Shown: positions 1-6,866 of the stretch, one piece after another
Layout: each line of letters opens with the position of its first letter
Numbering within the stretch: the first letter of the stretch is position 1
Assembly: GCA_045640265.1 (NCBI GenBank)
Contig: JAZUES010000172.1
Span: forward strand, 1 to 20,343
Origin: Solibacillus sp045640265
GTDB taxonomy: Bacteria > Bacillota > Bacilli > Bacillales_A > Planococcaceae
DNA: 20,343 bases
Direction of reading: 5' to 3'
Program-made: the position numbers and the translations under genes
Notes under the pieces: generated by a model
What the model was told of the DNA's origin: nothing
What the model saw: the letters and a program-made list of their open reading frames with translations, nothing else
Database searches by the model: none

Positions 1-97
1 TTAAAGGAACACCTTGTTCTTTGACAAAAACCTCTTCTCGTAGCGAAAATGCGCGCTCGCGGTCTTCATCAGTTGTCACTAATTTTACTTCAAACAC
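1..97 (-). CDS. GNAT N-acetyltransferase, N-terminal part only (YjcF-like)
   Basis: Partial gene that runs off the left edge; only its first 32 codons are visible. Reading the minus strand from a GTG at 97-95 gives MFEVKLVTTDEDRERAFSLR, and the following residues end in VFVKEQGVPL. An 'LREEVFVxEQGVP' segment near the start is typical of the GNAT acetyltransferases annotated as YjcF/ElaA-like in Bacillus. The GTG lies just after the stop codon of the 2H phosphoesterase gene, with a GGAG about 11 bases upstream, which suggests translational coupling in one operon. The acetyl-CoA binding motif would lie outside the window, so the substrate cannot be judged. Confidence in a real gene is good; the exact subfamily is inferred. 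Confidence 0.75.
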   Translation of the reverse strand, partial: MFEVKLVTTDEDRERAFSLREEVFVKEQGVPL

Positions 98-100
98 TGC

Positions 101-616
101 TTACTCAGCTCCAGTCAATTTGTATGTTTCATAAGTTGTCCAAGAGCCATCTTCTAATTGATACAGGATGTGAATACGATCAATCGTATCACGCTCATCA
201 ACACCAACCATACGTAATTGACCTATAATATCATCATGTTCAGAGGCTGACATTTTTTGTGCAATGGTAATATGCGGTGCAAATACGTATTTTGGAGTCC
301 CAACATTTAAAGTTTGTTGTAGTGTGTTATATAAATTTTCTAGTTGTTTAGTTGGCTCAATGCGGAAATAAATAGCATTTGTAGTTGGATAAAATGAACT
401 GATTCGTGACGCATGAATTTGTAAAGGTGCAGTTTGCGTTGAAATTTCTGCTAGCTTTTTAGAAATTTCATCAATCTCTGACACGTCTGCATCGAATGCG
501 TCTTTTAAAGTAATGTGAGGCGTAATTAATGCATAATGCGGGTCATAACGTTTGCGATACGTGTTCGCTAAATCTTGTATTTTCTTTGATGGAAATGCAA
601 CAATACCAAATTTCAA
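101..616 (-). CDS. yjcG: 2H phosphoesterase / 2'-5' RNA ligase-like protein (YjcG family)
   Basis: Cytosolic protein of 171 residues with the two HxT motifs of the 2H phosphoesterase superfamily: H34-I-T36 (in TPHITLKDAF) and H115-I-T117 (in APHITIAQKM). These two histidines form the catalytic pair in known members, which act on 2',3'-cyclic or 2'-5' linked phosphodiesters. The length matches the Bacillus YjcG family. The physiological substrate of YjcG is not established as far as I know. The start is TTG at 616-614, supported by AGGGGGT about 8 bases upstream. It sits between the esterase gene (83 bases away) and the GNAT gene (immediately downstream), the same trio as yjcF/yjcG/yjcH in Bacillus. 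Confidence 0.85.
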   Translation of the reverse strand: MKFGIVAFPSKKIQDLANTYRKRYDPHYALITPHITLKDAFDADVSEIDEISKKLAEISTQTAPLQIHASRISSFYPTTNAIYFRIEPTKQLENLYNTLQQTLNVGTPKYVFAPHITIAQKMSASEHDDIIGQLRMVGVDERDTIDRIHILYQLEDGSWTTYETYKLTGAE

Positions 617-698
617 ATTCTTTACCCCCTAAGAATTAATCAAATTTTATATAAGTATAACAGAAAATTTTGTCAATAAACATTTCAAGCACCAAGCA

Positions 699-1418
699 TT
701 ATCCGAAAAATTCAATTAATGCGCGCTTTAAGTCGGGCTTCCATGAAATCCAAGTATGGTTCCCATCAATTTCCTCATAAAATGTTTCAATTCCCTTTTC
801 AATAAATAATGCATGTAATTCTCGGTTCGGTGTTAAGAAATCTTTGACGGAATTGTCTTTTAAAACAACTTCCTTTTCGCGTTGACCAATAATATGATAC
901 GTTGAAAGTAAGTCAGTATTTTTGGCTTCACGAACGGCCTGTATAACATGCTCATCTATATATGGAGATTGAAGTCCAGCCTTACCAAAAATATTCGGAT
1001 AATGTAACGCCGTTAAAAGTGAAATTGTTGCAGCCATAGAATCACCAATTAGTGCACGACCTTGACCCATCTGTGATGTTGAAAATTCTTCATCTAAATA
1101 AGGAACAAGCTCATGTGCTAAAAAGCGCATATACGCTTCGAATTGATCACCAGTCGGTATGTACTTACGGCGACGATCTTCGTAATTTTTATAAGGAACA
1201 CCAACGATAATAACATTTTCAATAATGTAGTCGTCGATAAGCTGATCTGCAAGTCGCGGAATACCTCCTAATTGAAAGTAATCTCTACCATCCGATGCGA
1301 TTAAAATGTTATATTCATATAGTGGAGAATAATTTGCTGGGATGTATAATAGCAGTTCCAATTCCTCCTGAAGAGCATTACTATAAAATGTAACCTCTTT
1401 CACTGTGCCCTTTTCCAA
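699..1418 (-). CDS. yjcH: Putative esterase, alpha/beta hydrolase fold (YjcH family)
   Basis: Cytosolic alpha/beta hydrolase of the 'putative esterase' group (esterase D / enterochelin esterase-like). The nucleophile elbow reads GDSMA with Ser127, and the likely catalytic histidine is His221 in GNHTWISW, numbered from the TTG start. No signal peptide is seen. I chose TTG at 1418-1416 because AGGAG lies 7 bases upstream; the longer reading from GTG at 1427 would have AGGA directly touching the start codon. It is the first gene of the minus-strand unit with the 2H phosphoesterase and the acetyltransferase. The resemblance to enterochelin esterases is at fold level; a role in siderophore hydrolysis is possible but unsupported by the context. 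The ester substrate is unknown. Confidence 0.8.
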   Translation of the reverse strand: MEKGTVKEVTFYSNALQEELELLLYIPANYSPLYEYNILIASDGRDYFQLGGIPRLADQLIDDYIIENVIIVGVPYKNYEDRRRKYIPTGDQFEAYMRFLAHELVPYLDEEFSTSQMGQGRALIGDSMAATISLLTALHYPNIFGKAGLQSPYIDEHVIQAVREAKNTDLLSTYHIIGQREKEVVLKDNSVKDFLTPNRELHALFIEKGIETFYEEIDGNHTWISWKPDLKRALIEFFG

Positions 1419-1450
1419 AGTTGTCACTCCTGTCTATCGTTGTATCGAAA

Positions 1451-1480
1451 TTGTATCATAAAGAAAAATAAAGGTGTAAT
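1451..1480 (+). promoter_or_regulatory. Candidate SigA promoter for the PgpA-family gene
   Basis: TTGTAT (1451-1456) and TGTAAT (1475-1480) are separated by 18 bases, about 60 bases before the start codon at 1542. The -35 box matches 4 of 6 consensus bases and the -10 box 5 of 6. It lies in the 123-bp gap between divergent genes. Predicted by eye only. Confidence 0.4.
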
Positions 1481-1541
1481 ATAGAGAAAGAGTAACAAAA
1501 TACAGGTTAAGTTTGAAATTAAATTAAAGTGAGGATTTATT

Positions 1542-2123
1542 ATGCATAATAAAAATATTCGAGTGCACTCTGATGAAGTGGCAAAGGCAACATATGACGC
1601 TTTAATCCGTCGAAATGTAAAAATTGAAGACATTGCTGAAATCGTTTATACAATGCAATCTCCATATAATGAAGGGTTAACGATTGAACACTGTATTCAG
1701 TCGGTAGAACGTGTACTAAATAAGCGTGAAGTACAGCACGCGGTTTTAGTTGGAATTGAACTGGATGAATTGGCTGAAAAGAAAATGTTATCAGAGCCAC
1801 TACAAGCCATTATCGAATCCGATGAAGGACTTTTTGGTGTCGATGAAACATTAGCGCTAGGTTCAGTATTTACGTACGGAAGTATAGCCGTAACAACATT
1901 CGGTCATTTAGACAAACAAAAAATTGGGATTATTAAAAAATTAGATACAAAAGCTGGCGAATCAGTAAATACATTTTTAGATGATCTTGTTGGTAGTATC
2001 GCTGCTTGCGCGGCTTCTCGTTTAGCTCACCGTATGCGCGATTTAGAAGAAGAAGGCGAAACATTTGCCGATATTCCACCAGTTGTTTTAGGCCCTCTAC
2101 CAAAGCCAAAAACAGAAATTTAG
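1542..2123 (+). CDS. PgpA-family phosphatidylglycerophosphatase-like protein (YutG-like)
   Basis: A 193-residue protein related to the PgpA family, whose characterised members dephosphorylate phosphatidylglycerophosphate to phosphatidylglycerol. The diagnostic block is at about residues 85-130, with ESDEGLFGVDETLALGSVF followed by YGSIAVTTFGHLDK. This is the form found in Bacillus YutG-type proteins. Unlike E. coli PgpA it has no long hydrophobic helices, which fits the soluble Gram-positive variant. The C-terminus is acidic and proline-rich. ATG start with GAGG about 8 bases upstream. Its stop lies 14 bases before the next ATG, so it is co-transcribed with the thermonuclease-like gene. The enzymatic activity of this subfamily is inferred from the family name, not from visible catalytic proof. 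Confidence 0.75.
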   Translation: MHNKNIRVHSDEVAKATYDALIRRNVKIEDIAEIVYTMQSPYNEGLTIEHCIQSVERVLNKREVQHAVLVGIELDELAEKKMLSEPLQAIIESDEGLFGVDETLALGSVFTYGSIAVTTFGHLDKQKIGIIKKLDTKAGESVNTFLDDLVGSIAACAASRLAHRMRDLEEEGETFADIPPVVLGPLPKPKTEI

Positions 2124-2137
2124 GAAGGATTTAAATA

Positions 2138-2782
2138 ATGAAGTTAAGTGATATTAAAACGCTCATTTCGAGTGGAACAATTATATTAGCGGTTGCACTA
2201 TATTTGATTTTTAGTGATCCTAAAGAAGATGCAACACCAGTTACAACGGATACGAATGTGTCGCTTGAAGAAACAAAAGAATATGTCATTACACCTGAAC
2301 TCGCAATGGACAAAACAGGAAAGCAATTAATCGATGTCAACTATTTATCGGCAAATGATGGCGATACAATAAACGTCGAGCTTGATGGTGAAAAGAAAAA
2401 AATTCGCTTTTTGATGATTGACACACCTGAAATGAATTACGACAAAGGTGACCCAATGCCATACGCTGAACAGGCAAAAGCATTAACAATTCAAATGCTA
2501 GAAAATGCAAAGTCTGTTCAGGTGTTATTTGATAAAGGTCCAGAAACAGATAAATACGATCGTTTACTAGCTTACGTATTTGTAGATGGAGTGAGTCTAC
2601 ATGAAATTTTATTAAGTGAAGGGCTTGCTGCGGTTCGTTACGTGAATGCACCAAATGATACGCTTGAAAGTGAACTTTTAGAAGTTCAAGACGTTGCTGA
2701 AAATGCGAAATTAAATATTTGGGCACATGAAAACTATTTACAACGTGATGGATTTCACCCGGAAGAAGTAAGTAAATATTAA
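2138..2782 (+). CDS. Membrane-anchored thermonuclease (SNase-like) family protein
   Basis: A 214-residue staphylococcal-nuclease-fold protein. A hydrophobic segment at residues 8-26 has no lipobox or clear cleavage site, so it probably acts as an N-terminal anchor. A short linker leads to the SNase domain at about 65-200. Key positions of micrococcal nuclease are kept: D76 in NDGDT (Asp21 equivalent), R90 in IRFLMIDTPE (Arg35), D95 (Asp40), E98 (Glu43) and R142 in YDRLLAYV (Arg87). It should therefore be an active calcium-dependent nuclease outside the membrane, comparable to Bacillus YncB. RBS AGGAAGG lies 9 bases upstream. A strong terminator follows, ending the two-gene unit. Why it pairs with a phospholipid-type phosphatase is not evident. 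Confidence 0.85.
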   Translation: MKLSDIKTLISSGTIILAVALYLIFSDPKEDATPVTTDTNVSLEETKEYVITPELAMDKTGKQLIDVNYLSANDGDTINVELDGEKKKIRFLMIDTPEMNYDKGDPMPYAEQAKALTIQMLENAKSVQVLFDKGPETDKYDRLLAYVFVDGVSLHEILLSEGLAAVRYVNAPNDTLESELLEVQDVAENAKLNIWAHENYLQRDGFHPEEVSKY

Positions 2783-2797
2783 TAATTCGATAAACTT

Positions 2798-2832
2798 AGG
2801 CATAACTGTAGTAAATACAGTTATGCCTTTTT
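2798..2832 (+). terminator. Rho-independent terminator
   Basis: Perfect 13-bp stem, AGGCATAACTGTA (2798-2810) with TACAGTTATGCCT (2816-2828), loop GTAAA, followed by a run of T. It ends the PgpA/thermonuclease unit and isolates it from the heme locus. Confidence 0.9.
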
Positions 2833-2902
2833 AGTTGGTGAAATTTAATTTACAAGTACTATTTACTACAAAAATATGGATTTTATGTTGAAAATAAGAT
2901 TA

Positions 2903-2929
2903 AATTATAAATAAAGGATATTTATAATT
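2903..2929. repeat. Perfect 11-bp inverted repeat upstream of the heme locus
   Basis: AATTATAAATA (2903-2913), spacer AAGGA, then TATTTATAATT (2919-2929). No T-tract follows, so it is not a terminator. It lies about 100 bases upstream of the first NEAT gene, in the only long non-coding stretch before the locus. It is a candidate operator for a dimeric regulator, or an AT-rich upstream promoter element. No regulator is identified. Confidence 0.5.
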
Positions 2930-2968
2930 GTACAACTTAGAAATTTATGGCATGCTAGAGATTGGTAA

Positions 2969-2983
2969 TGAGAAATATTCTCT
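2969..2983. promoter_or_regulatory. Candidate Fur box
   Basis: TGAGAAATATTCTCT has the 7-1-7 inverted-repeat architecture of the Fur consensus TGATAATNATTATCA and agrees at 10 of 14 arm positions. Its centre GAGAA-ATA-TTCTC is a perfect dyad. It lies 43 bases upstream of the chosen GTG start of the IsdC-like gene, a position where a bound repressor could block transcription. No convincing -35/-10 pair could be assigned around it; TTGTAC at 2928-2933 is one possible -35. Confidence 0.5.
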
Positions 2984-3025
2984 ATTAGACAATTTGTAAT
3001 CTGCATGAAAGGGAGGAAAATTGGA

Positions 3026-3826
3026 GTGAGAAAATATCTCATATTTATTTTTGTGACAATGTTATTTTTTGGATTATGTTTTCCAACAAATTCAAAAGCT
3101 GCGATTGCGGATGGAACCTATAGTATTCAGTATCAGGTAAATAAGCCTGGAAGTAACTCTGCATCGATAGCAAATGATTATTTTTCAAAACCTGCCAAAT
3201 TAGTTGTAAATAATGGTAAAATGACTGTGCAGCTTACAATCAAGAAAAGTGGATGGGTTACACAATTTAATCCTCCAGGTGGCGCTAAGGTGATTAGCGC
3301 AAACGAAGCCACAGATCAACGTACAGTAGAGTTTTCTGTATCGAATCCACAATTAACAACGATTGGCATGAAAATTGATATTGATGACATTGATTATCAT
3401 CATGCGTATAGTGTTGATTTTGTATTTAATACAGATGCTTTACCAGAGGCAAAAGCTGAAGAACCAAAGCAACAAACAACTCCGGCACCAGCGCAAATAA
3501 AGCCTGCTACAACACCAGCTACAAGCGAAAAGACACCGACAAAATCGTCAGGAAGTAATACTTCTTCAAATAAACCAGCAACATCCACAGAAAAAGTAAC
3601 AACAGAATCATCAAATACGCAATCAACACCTATTACGACAAATGATGATTCGACAAAATCAGAAGAAATTGAGCAGTCAACTTCAACTTCAACTGAAAAA
3701 GAGCAAGCTGAAGAGTCTGAGGCAGTAGAAAATCCAGAGACGAGCGATGAATTACCAATCATTGCATTGCTACCATTAATCGTAGCGACGATTGTATTCA
3801 TTCGCACAAAAAAACAAAAAAATTGA
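3026..3826 (+). CDS. isdC: IsdC-like NEAT-domain heme-binding surface protein with class B sorting signal
   Basis: Cell-wall heme carrier, 266 residues from the GTG at 3026. That start is preceded by AAAGGGAGG at 9 bases; the upstream in-frame ATG at 3005 would place this RBS inside the gene. Order: signal peptide (about 1-25, ending NSKA), one NEAT domain (about 28-138), a Thr/Ser/Pro/Glu-rich wall-spanning linker (about 140-235), the sorting pentapeptide NPETS (236-240), a hydrophobic segment and the basic tail KKQKN. The NEAT domain has the heme motif YHHAY (Tyr124 and Tyr128, the YxxxY of IsdA/IsdC) and a distal SxxxxY (Ser47, Tyr52). NPETSD fits the sortase B pattern NP(Q/K/x)(T/S)x, and no LPxTG is present. 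A class B sortase is encoded in the same locus (8601). A Fur-like box lies upstream, and the SLH-NEAT gene follows after 22 bases. Confidence 0.88.
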   Translation: MRKYLIFIFVTMLFFGLCFPTNSKAAIADGTYSIQYQVNKPGSNSASIANDYFSKPAKLVVNNGKMTVQLTIKKSGWVTQFNPPGGAKVISANEATDQRTVEFSVSNPQLTTIGMKIDIDDIDYHHAYSVDFVFNTDALPEAKAEEPKQQTTPAPAQIKPATTPATSEKTPTKSSGSNTSSNKPATSTEKVTTESSNTQSTPITTNDDSTKSEEIEQSTSTSTEKEQAEESEAVENPETSDELPIIALLPLIVATIVFIRTKKQKN

Positions 3827-3848
3827 GTGATTAGGGAGGAATTTTTGA

Positions 3849-5648
3849 ATGGCAAAGCAATCTAAAGCAACAAAAGCAGTAATCGCTTCATTATTAGCGA
3901 CATCTGCAATCGTACCGGCAATGGCAGTATCTGCTGCAGACGCGACTACACCTGCGGAGGGAAAAACTATTGAATTTAAATTAGAAGATAGTGTAGGTGG
4001 TATTCTATCTAACTACATTAAGAGTCCGGGTGCTTTTGTAGAGTTGGATGGTAAGCAATATATCCAAGTATCATTGCCTGATGCAGTATTAGCATTGGTT
4101 AAATCGGTTACAGTAAATGGTACATCCATCATTGTCGAAAAGGATGGCAAAAAGATAATTTCTGTACCAGTAACAGCAGACTATGCGCCTGTAAAAATTG
4201 ATTTAGAATTATCCATTGGTAAAGCTACAGCGACTGTAACTCCAGACAAAGCTTCAATTAAAGGTGGAGAACCAACAAAGCCTGCTGAAGAGACAAAACC
4301 AGCTGAAAAATTGTTCAAACAAGGTAAAGAGTATAAATCAGTTGCCGATGGTACTTACGATATTAAGTGGGATGCATACAAAGGCAACGTTGGTAACTAT
4401 ACAGCGATTACAAGTCAAGTTTCTCCAGATGCAAAACTAGTTGTAAAAGATGGTAAGTATTTTGTTGAAATTGCTACACTTGCAAAATCAAATCACATTA
4501 TTACTAAAGTTACTGTAGAAGGTAAAGAAGCAAAAGTAATTTCAGGAACAGATAAAGAAGGCGATGTTCGTACATTTAGTTTCGAAATCGACGCAATTGG
4601 TGACCTACATGCAGCGAAAATCGACTTAAATGTTGGTGGCGGTCAAATGATGTCACACGAATTTGGTTTTGCAATCGAAACAGCTGACCTAAAATTACCA
4701 GAGGCTGGAGTAAAAGAAGAAGTGAAGCCAGAACCAACTAGCGAAACTATGCCTGTATACGTATACAAAGATGGCACAAGTGAACTTTCAATTATGCAAG
4801 GTAAATATTTAGCTGATAAAGTAACTGTAACTACTACTGAAGGCGGCTTTGATGTAGACGTAACTTTCCCAGAAGGTCAACATTTAAATGACTTCAAGGT
4901 AGAAGGTGCAACAGTTGCATTGAAATCTGAAGAGGTTGTTGGTGCAAATACAGTGAAAATCTACACAGTTTCTGTAGATGATTTATCAAAACTTTACACT
5001 GCTACAGCTGACTTAACTGTTAAAGTAAAAGATGAAATTTTATATGAAGAAATTCACAAAGTTCAATTACAATTCGGTGAAAAAGCAGTAGAAGAAACAG
5101 TAGAAACTACAGTTCCGTTTACTGATATCGAAGGTAACGCACAATACAATGATATCGTAGCCCTATACAATTTAGGTGTTTTCAAAGCTGCTGATAAATT
5201 CAATCCGAACAGCAACTTAAAGCGTGCTCACTTTGCACTAATGTTAAGCCGTGCATTAACTTTAGATGTACCAGCAACAACTGAGTTTAAAGATATCACT
5301 AACTTTGATACTGAAACTCAAGATGCTATTAAAGTATTAAAAGGTATCGGTGTAATCAACGGTACTTCAGCTACTACATTCGGTCCATCTGATGATATTA
5401 CACGTAAACAAGCAGCGTTAATGATCTATCGTTTATTAGAAAAACAAGGTTATGAAGCTACTGGCGCAACAGCTAATTTCTCAGACTTACCTAAAGAAGA
5501 AGAAGCAGCAAAAGCGATTGCTGAATTAAGCAACTTAGGTATCATTTCTGGTAATGGTGATAAATTCGCTCCAGAAGATAAATTAACTCGCGCACACATG
5601 GCGAAAATCATTAACAACACATTAACAGCATTAGCAAGCTTAAAATAA
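3849..5648 (+). CDS. Surface protein with three NEAT-like domains and three C-terminal SLH repeats
   Basis: A 599-residue secreted protein. The signal peptide is residues 1-29/30 (AVSA-A). NEAT-like domain 1 spans about 38-132, domain 2 about 158-280 and domain 3 about 302-412, joined by Pro/Glu/Lys linkers. Three SLH repeats follow at about 423-470, 480-535 and 543-590, the last with LTRAHMAKII, the form that binds pyruvylated secondary wall polymer. At the YxxxY heme position, domain 1 has no Tyr, domain 2 reads QMMSH (266-270) and domain 3 reads YEEIH (399-403). Only domain 3 thus keeps the iron-coordinating first Tyr. The likely role is capture of heme or hemoproteins at the S-layer and passage to the IsdC-like protein. 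SLH-NEAT combinations are known (BslK, IlsA of the B. cereus group), but this three-NEAT/SLH order with no leucine-rich repeats differs from both. RBS GGGAGG lies about 10 bases upstream; a terminator follows. Confidence 0.88.
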   Translation: MAKQSKATKAVIASLLATSAIVPAMAVSAADATTPAEGKTIEFKLEDSVGGILSNYIKSPGAFVELDGKQYIQVSLPDAVLALVKSVTVNGTSIIVEKDGKKIISVPVTADYAPVKIDLELSIGKATATVTPDKASIKGGEPTKPAEETKPAEKLFKQGKEYKSVADGTYDIKWDAYKGNVGNYTAITSQVSPDAKLVVKDGKYFVEIATLAKSNHIITKVTVEGKEAKVISGTDKEGDVRTFSFEIDAIGDLHAAKIDLNVGGGQMMSHEFGFAIETADLKLPEAGVKEEVKPEPTSETMPVYVYKDGTSELSIMQGKYLADKVTVTTTEGGFDVDVTFPEGQHLNDFKVEGATVALKSEEVVGANTVKIYTVSVDDLSKLYTATADLTVKVKDEILYEEIHKVQLQFGEKAVEETVETTVPFTDIEGNAQYNDIVALYNLGVFKAADKFNPNSNLKRAHFALMLSRALTLDVPATTEFKDITNFDTETQDAIKVLKGIGVINGTSATTFGPSDDITRKQAALMIYRLLEKQGYEATGATANFSDLPKEEEAAKAIAELSNLGIISGNGDKFAPEDKLTRAHMAKIINNTLTALASLK

Positions 5649-5661
5649 GCTAATTGAAAGT

Positions 5662-5702
5662 GCAGGACTTCCGCGATAATAGCGGGAGTCACTGCCTTTT
5701 TT
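5662..5702 (+). terminator. Rho-independent terminator after the SLH-NEAT gene
   Basis: GCAGGACTTCCGC pairs with GCGGGAGTC-A-CTGC (one bulged A, one G-T pair) around the loop GATAATA, followed by six T. It separates the surface-protein genes from the lipoprotein/ABC genes, either ending transcription or reducing read-through. Confidence 0.85.
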
Positions 5703-5729
5703 CAAGCTAATGTAGAAATATCAGATTTG

Positions 5730-5784
5730 ATTAAATTGAAGTAAGCTTCCATGGATAGATGATGAAATTTTACTTCAGTTTAAT
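5730..5784. repeat. 15-bp inverted repeat in the 5' region of the heme lipoprotein gene
   Basis: ATTAAATTGAAGTAA (5730-5744) pairs with TTACTTCAGTTTAAT (5770-5784), 14 Watson-Crick pairs and one G-U, around a 25-nt loop. It stops just before the AAGGGGG ribosome binding site (5789-5795). No T-run follows. It could be an operator, an RNA stability hairpin at the 5' end of the isdE message, or a control element for translation. The right arm runs into TTAATGATTAA, a weak Fur-like half-match. Confidence 0.5.
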
Positions 5785-5804
5785 GATTAAGGGGGACATA
5801 CATC

Positions 5805-6710
5805 GTGAAGAAATGGCTAGCTGGCCTTGCATTTACAATGGCAGTATTAGCAGGCTGTGGCGACGATCAAGCAGATCAAAATAAGAAAGTAGAAATCGAT
5901 GCTGAACAAGTAAGTGGGCAAGTAGCTCCAGTAGAAGAGGATCACCGTATTATTGCAGGGACAGTTGTTATTGCACAAATTTTAGACCGATTGAACCTAG
6001 ATGCAGTTGCAGTACCAAATACAGTGAAGGACTTACCAGCACGTTTTGATGGTTTACCAGACATCGGCAATGCAATGGATCCTGATGCAGAAATTATTAA
6101 ATCGTTAAACCCTACAGAAGTATTATCGGTATCAACATTAGAATATGATTTAAAGGATAAATTTGAAAAGTTAAAAATTCCAGTAGATTTTGTTGATTTA
6201 TCAGGGATTGAATCGATGATGACCGAAATTACAGCACTTGGTGAACGTTATAACCGTATTGAAGAAGCAAAAGTTTTGAATGCGGAGCTACAAGCCAAAA
6301 TCGATACAGTTAAAACGTCAGCGAGTACACAGGAAAAACCACGTGTTTTAATATTATTAGGTGTACCTGGTAGTTATTTAGTGGCCACAGAAAATTCTTA
6401 TGCGGGAGACTTAGTTCGTTTAGCAGGTGGTGAAAATGTGATGCCAGGTCAAGACGCTGAATATTTACCATCGAATACTGAGTATTTATATGAATCAAAT
6501 CCAGATATCATTTTACGTTTAGCTCATGGGATGCCAGCTGAAGTCATTGAAATGTTTGACGAAGAATTTGTGACGAATGATGTATGGAAACACTTTAATG
6601 CCGTGAAAAATGGCAAAGTTTATGATTTAGAAGAAGAACTATTCGGCACAACAGCTGCACTTAATGTACCAGAAGCACTAAATCAGCTAGTAGATATTTT
6701 TTATAAATAA
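5805..6710 (+). CDS. isdE: IsdE-like heme ABC transporter substrate-binding lipoprotein
   Basis: Lipid-anchored heme-binding protein, 301 residues. The signal peptide ends in the lipobox LAGC, giving Cys18 as the lipidated residue. The rest fits the FecB/BtuF-type periplasmic-binding fold (about 47-300), with TVVIAQILDRL and a C-terminal lobe starting near PRVLILLG. Two residues match the heme ligands of staphylococcal IsdE: Met91 in GNAMDPD (Met78 equivalent) and His241 in RLAHGMP (His229 equivalent). It should accept heme from the NEAT proteins and deliver it to the permease encoded next. GTG start with AAGGGGG about 10 bases upstream. It lies behind a terminator and an inverted repeat and is followed by a second terminator, so it may have its own promoter and higher expression than the permease. 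Confidence 0.88.
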   Translation: MKKWLAGLAFTMAVLAGCGDDQADQNKKVEIDAEQVSGQVAPVEEDHRIIAGTVVIAQILDRLNLDAVAVPNTVKDLPARFDGLPDIGNAMDPDAEIIKSLNPTEVLSVSTLEYDLKDKFEKLKIPVDFVDLSGIESMMTEITALGERYNRIEEAKVLNAELQAKIDTVKTSASTQEKPRVLILLGVPGSYLVATENSYAGDLVRLAGGENVMPGQDAEYLPSNTEYLYESNPDIILRLAHGMPAEVIEMFDEEFVTNDVWKHFNAVKNGKVYDLEEELFGTTAALNVPEALNQLVDIFYK

Positions 6711-6782
6711 GAAAAAAAGAAAAACAAAATCTCGGTGGATGATATGAGTATATCCTCTATGAAATCCACATAAGAAAAAACA

Positions 6783-6815
6783 ACATCTTGCGTAATTTGC
6801 GTAAGATGTGTTTTT
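6783..6815 (+). terminator. Intra-locus terminator or attenuator between isdE and isdF
   Basis: ACATCTTGCG (6783-6792) pairs with CGTAAGATGT (6800-6809), one G-T pair, loop TAATTTG, then GTTTTT. An A-run precedes the stem, so it could also work on the other strand. The 156-bp gap also holds GTGGAT...ATCCAC (about 6734-6770), a weaker hairpin. Read-through here would set the ratio of lipoprotein to permease. Confidence 0.75.
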
Positions 6816-6866
6816 CTAAGAAAAGAGTTTGCTTTTTCCATTACATAAAGATAAAGGGTGTTTGCT

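Noticed and set aside
699..1418. Siderophore (enterochelin) esterase linked to the heme locus
   Set aside because: The similarity is at fold level, the gene is on the other strand in a yjcFGH-type unit, and no Fur-like box was seen before it.
3400..3855. 151-residue minus-strand frame opposite the IsdC-like linker
   Set aside because: The low-complexity Thr/Ser/Pro linker read in antisense gives a long open frame rich in Ser, Val and Phe without motif or RBS.
5777..5791. Fur-like box TTAATGATTAA before isdE
   Set aside because: Only the central 11 bases form a dyad and the outer Fur positions do not match; it overlaps the right arm of the larger inverted repeat, which explains it better.
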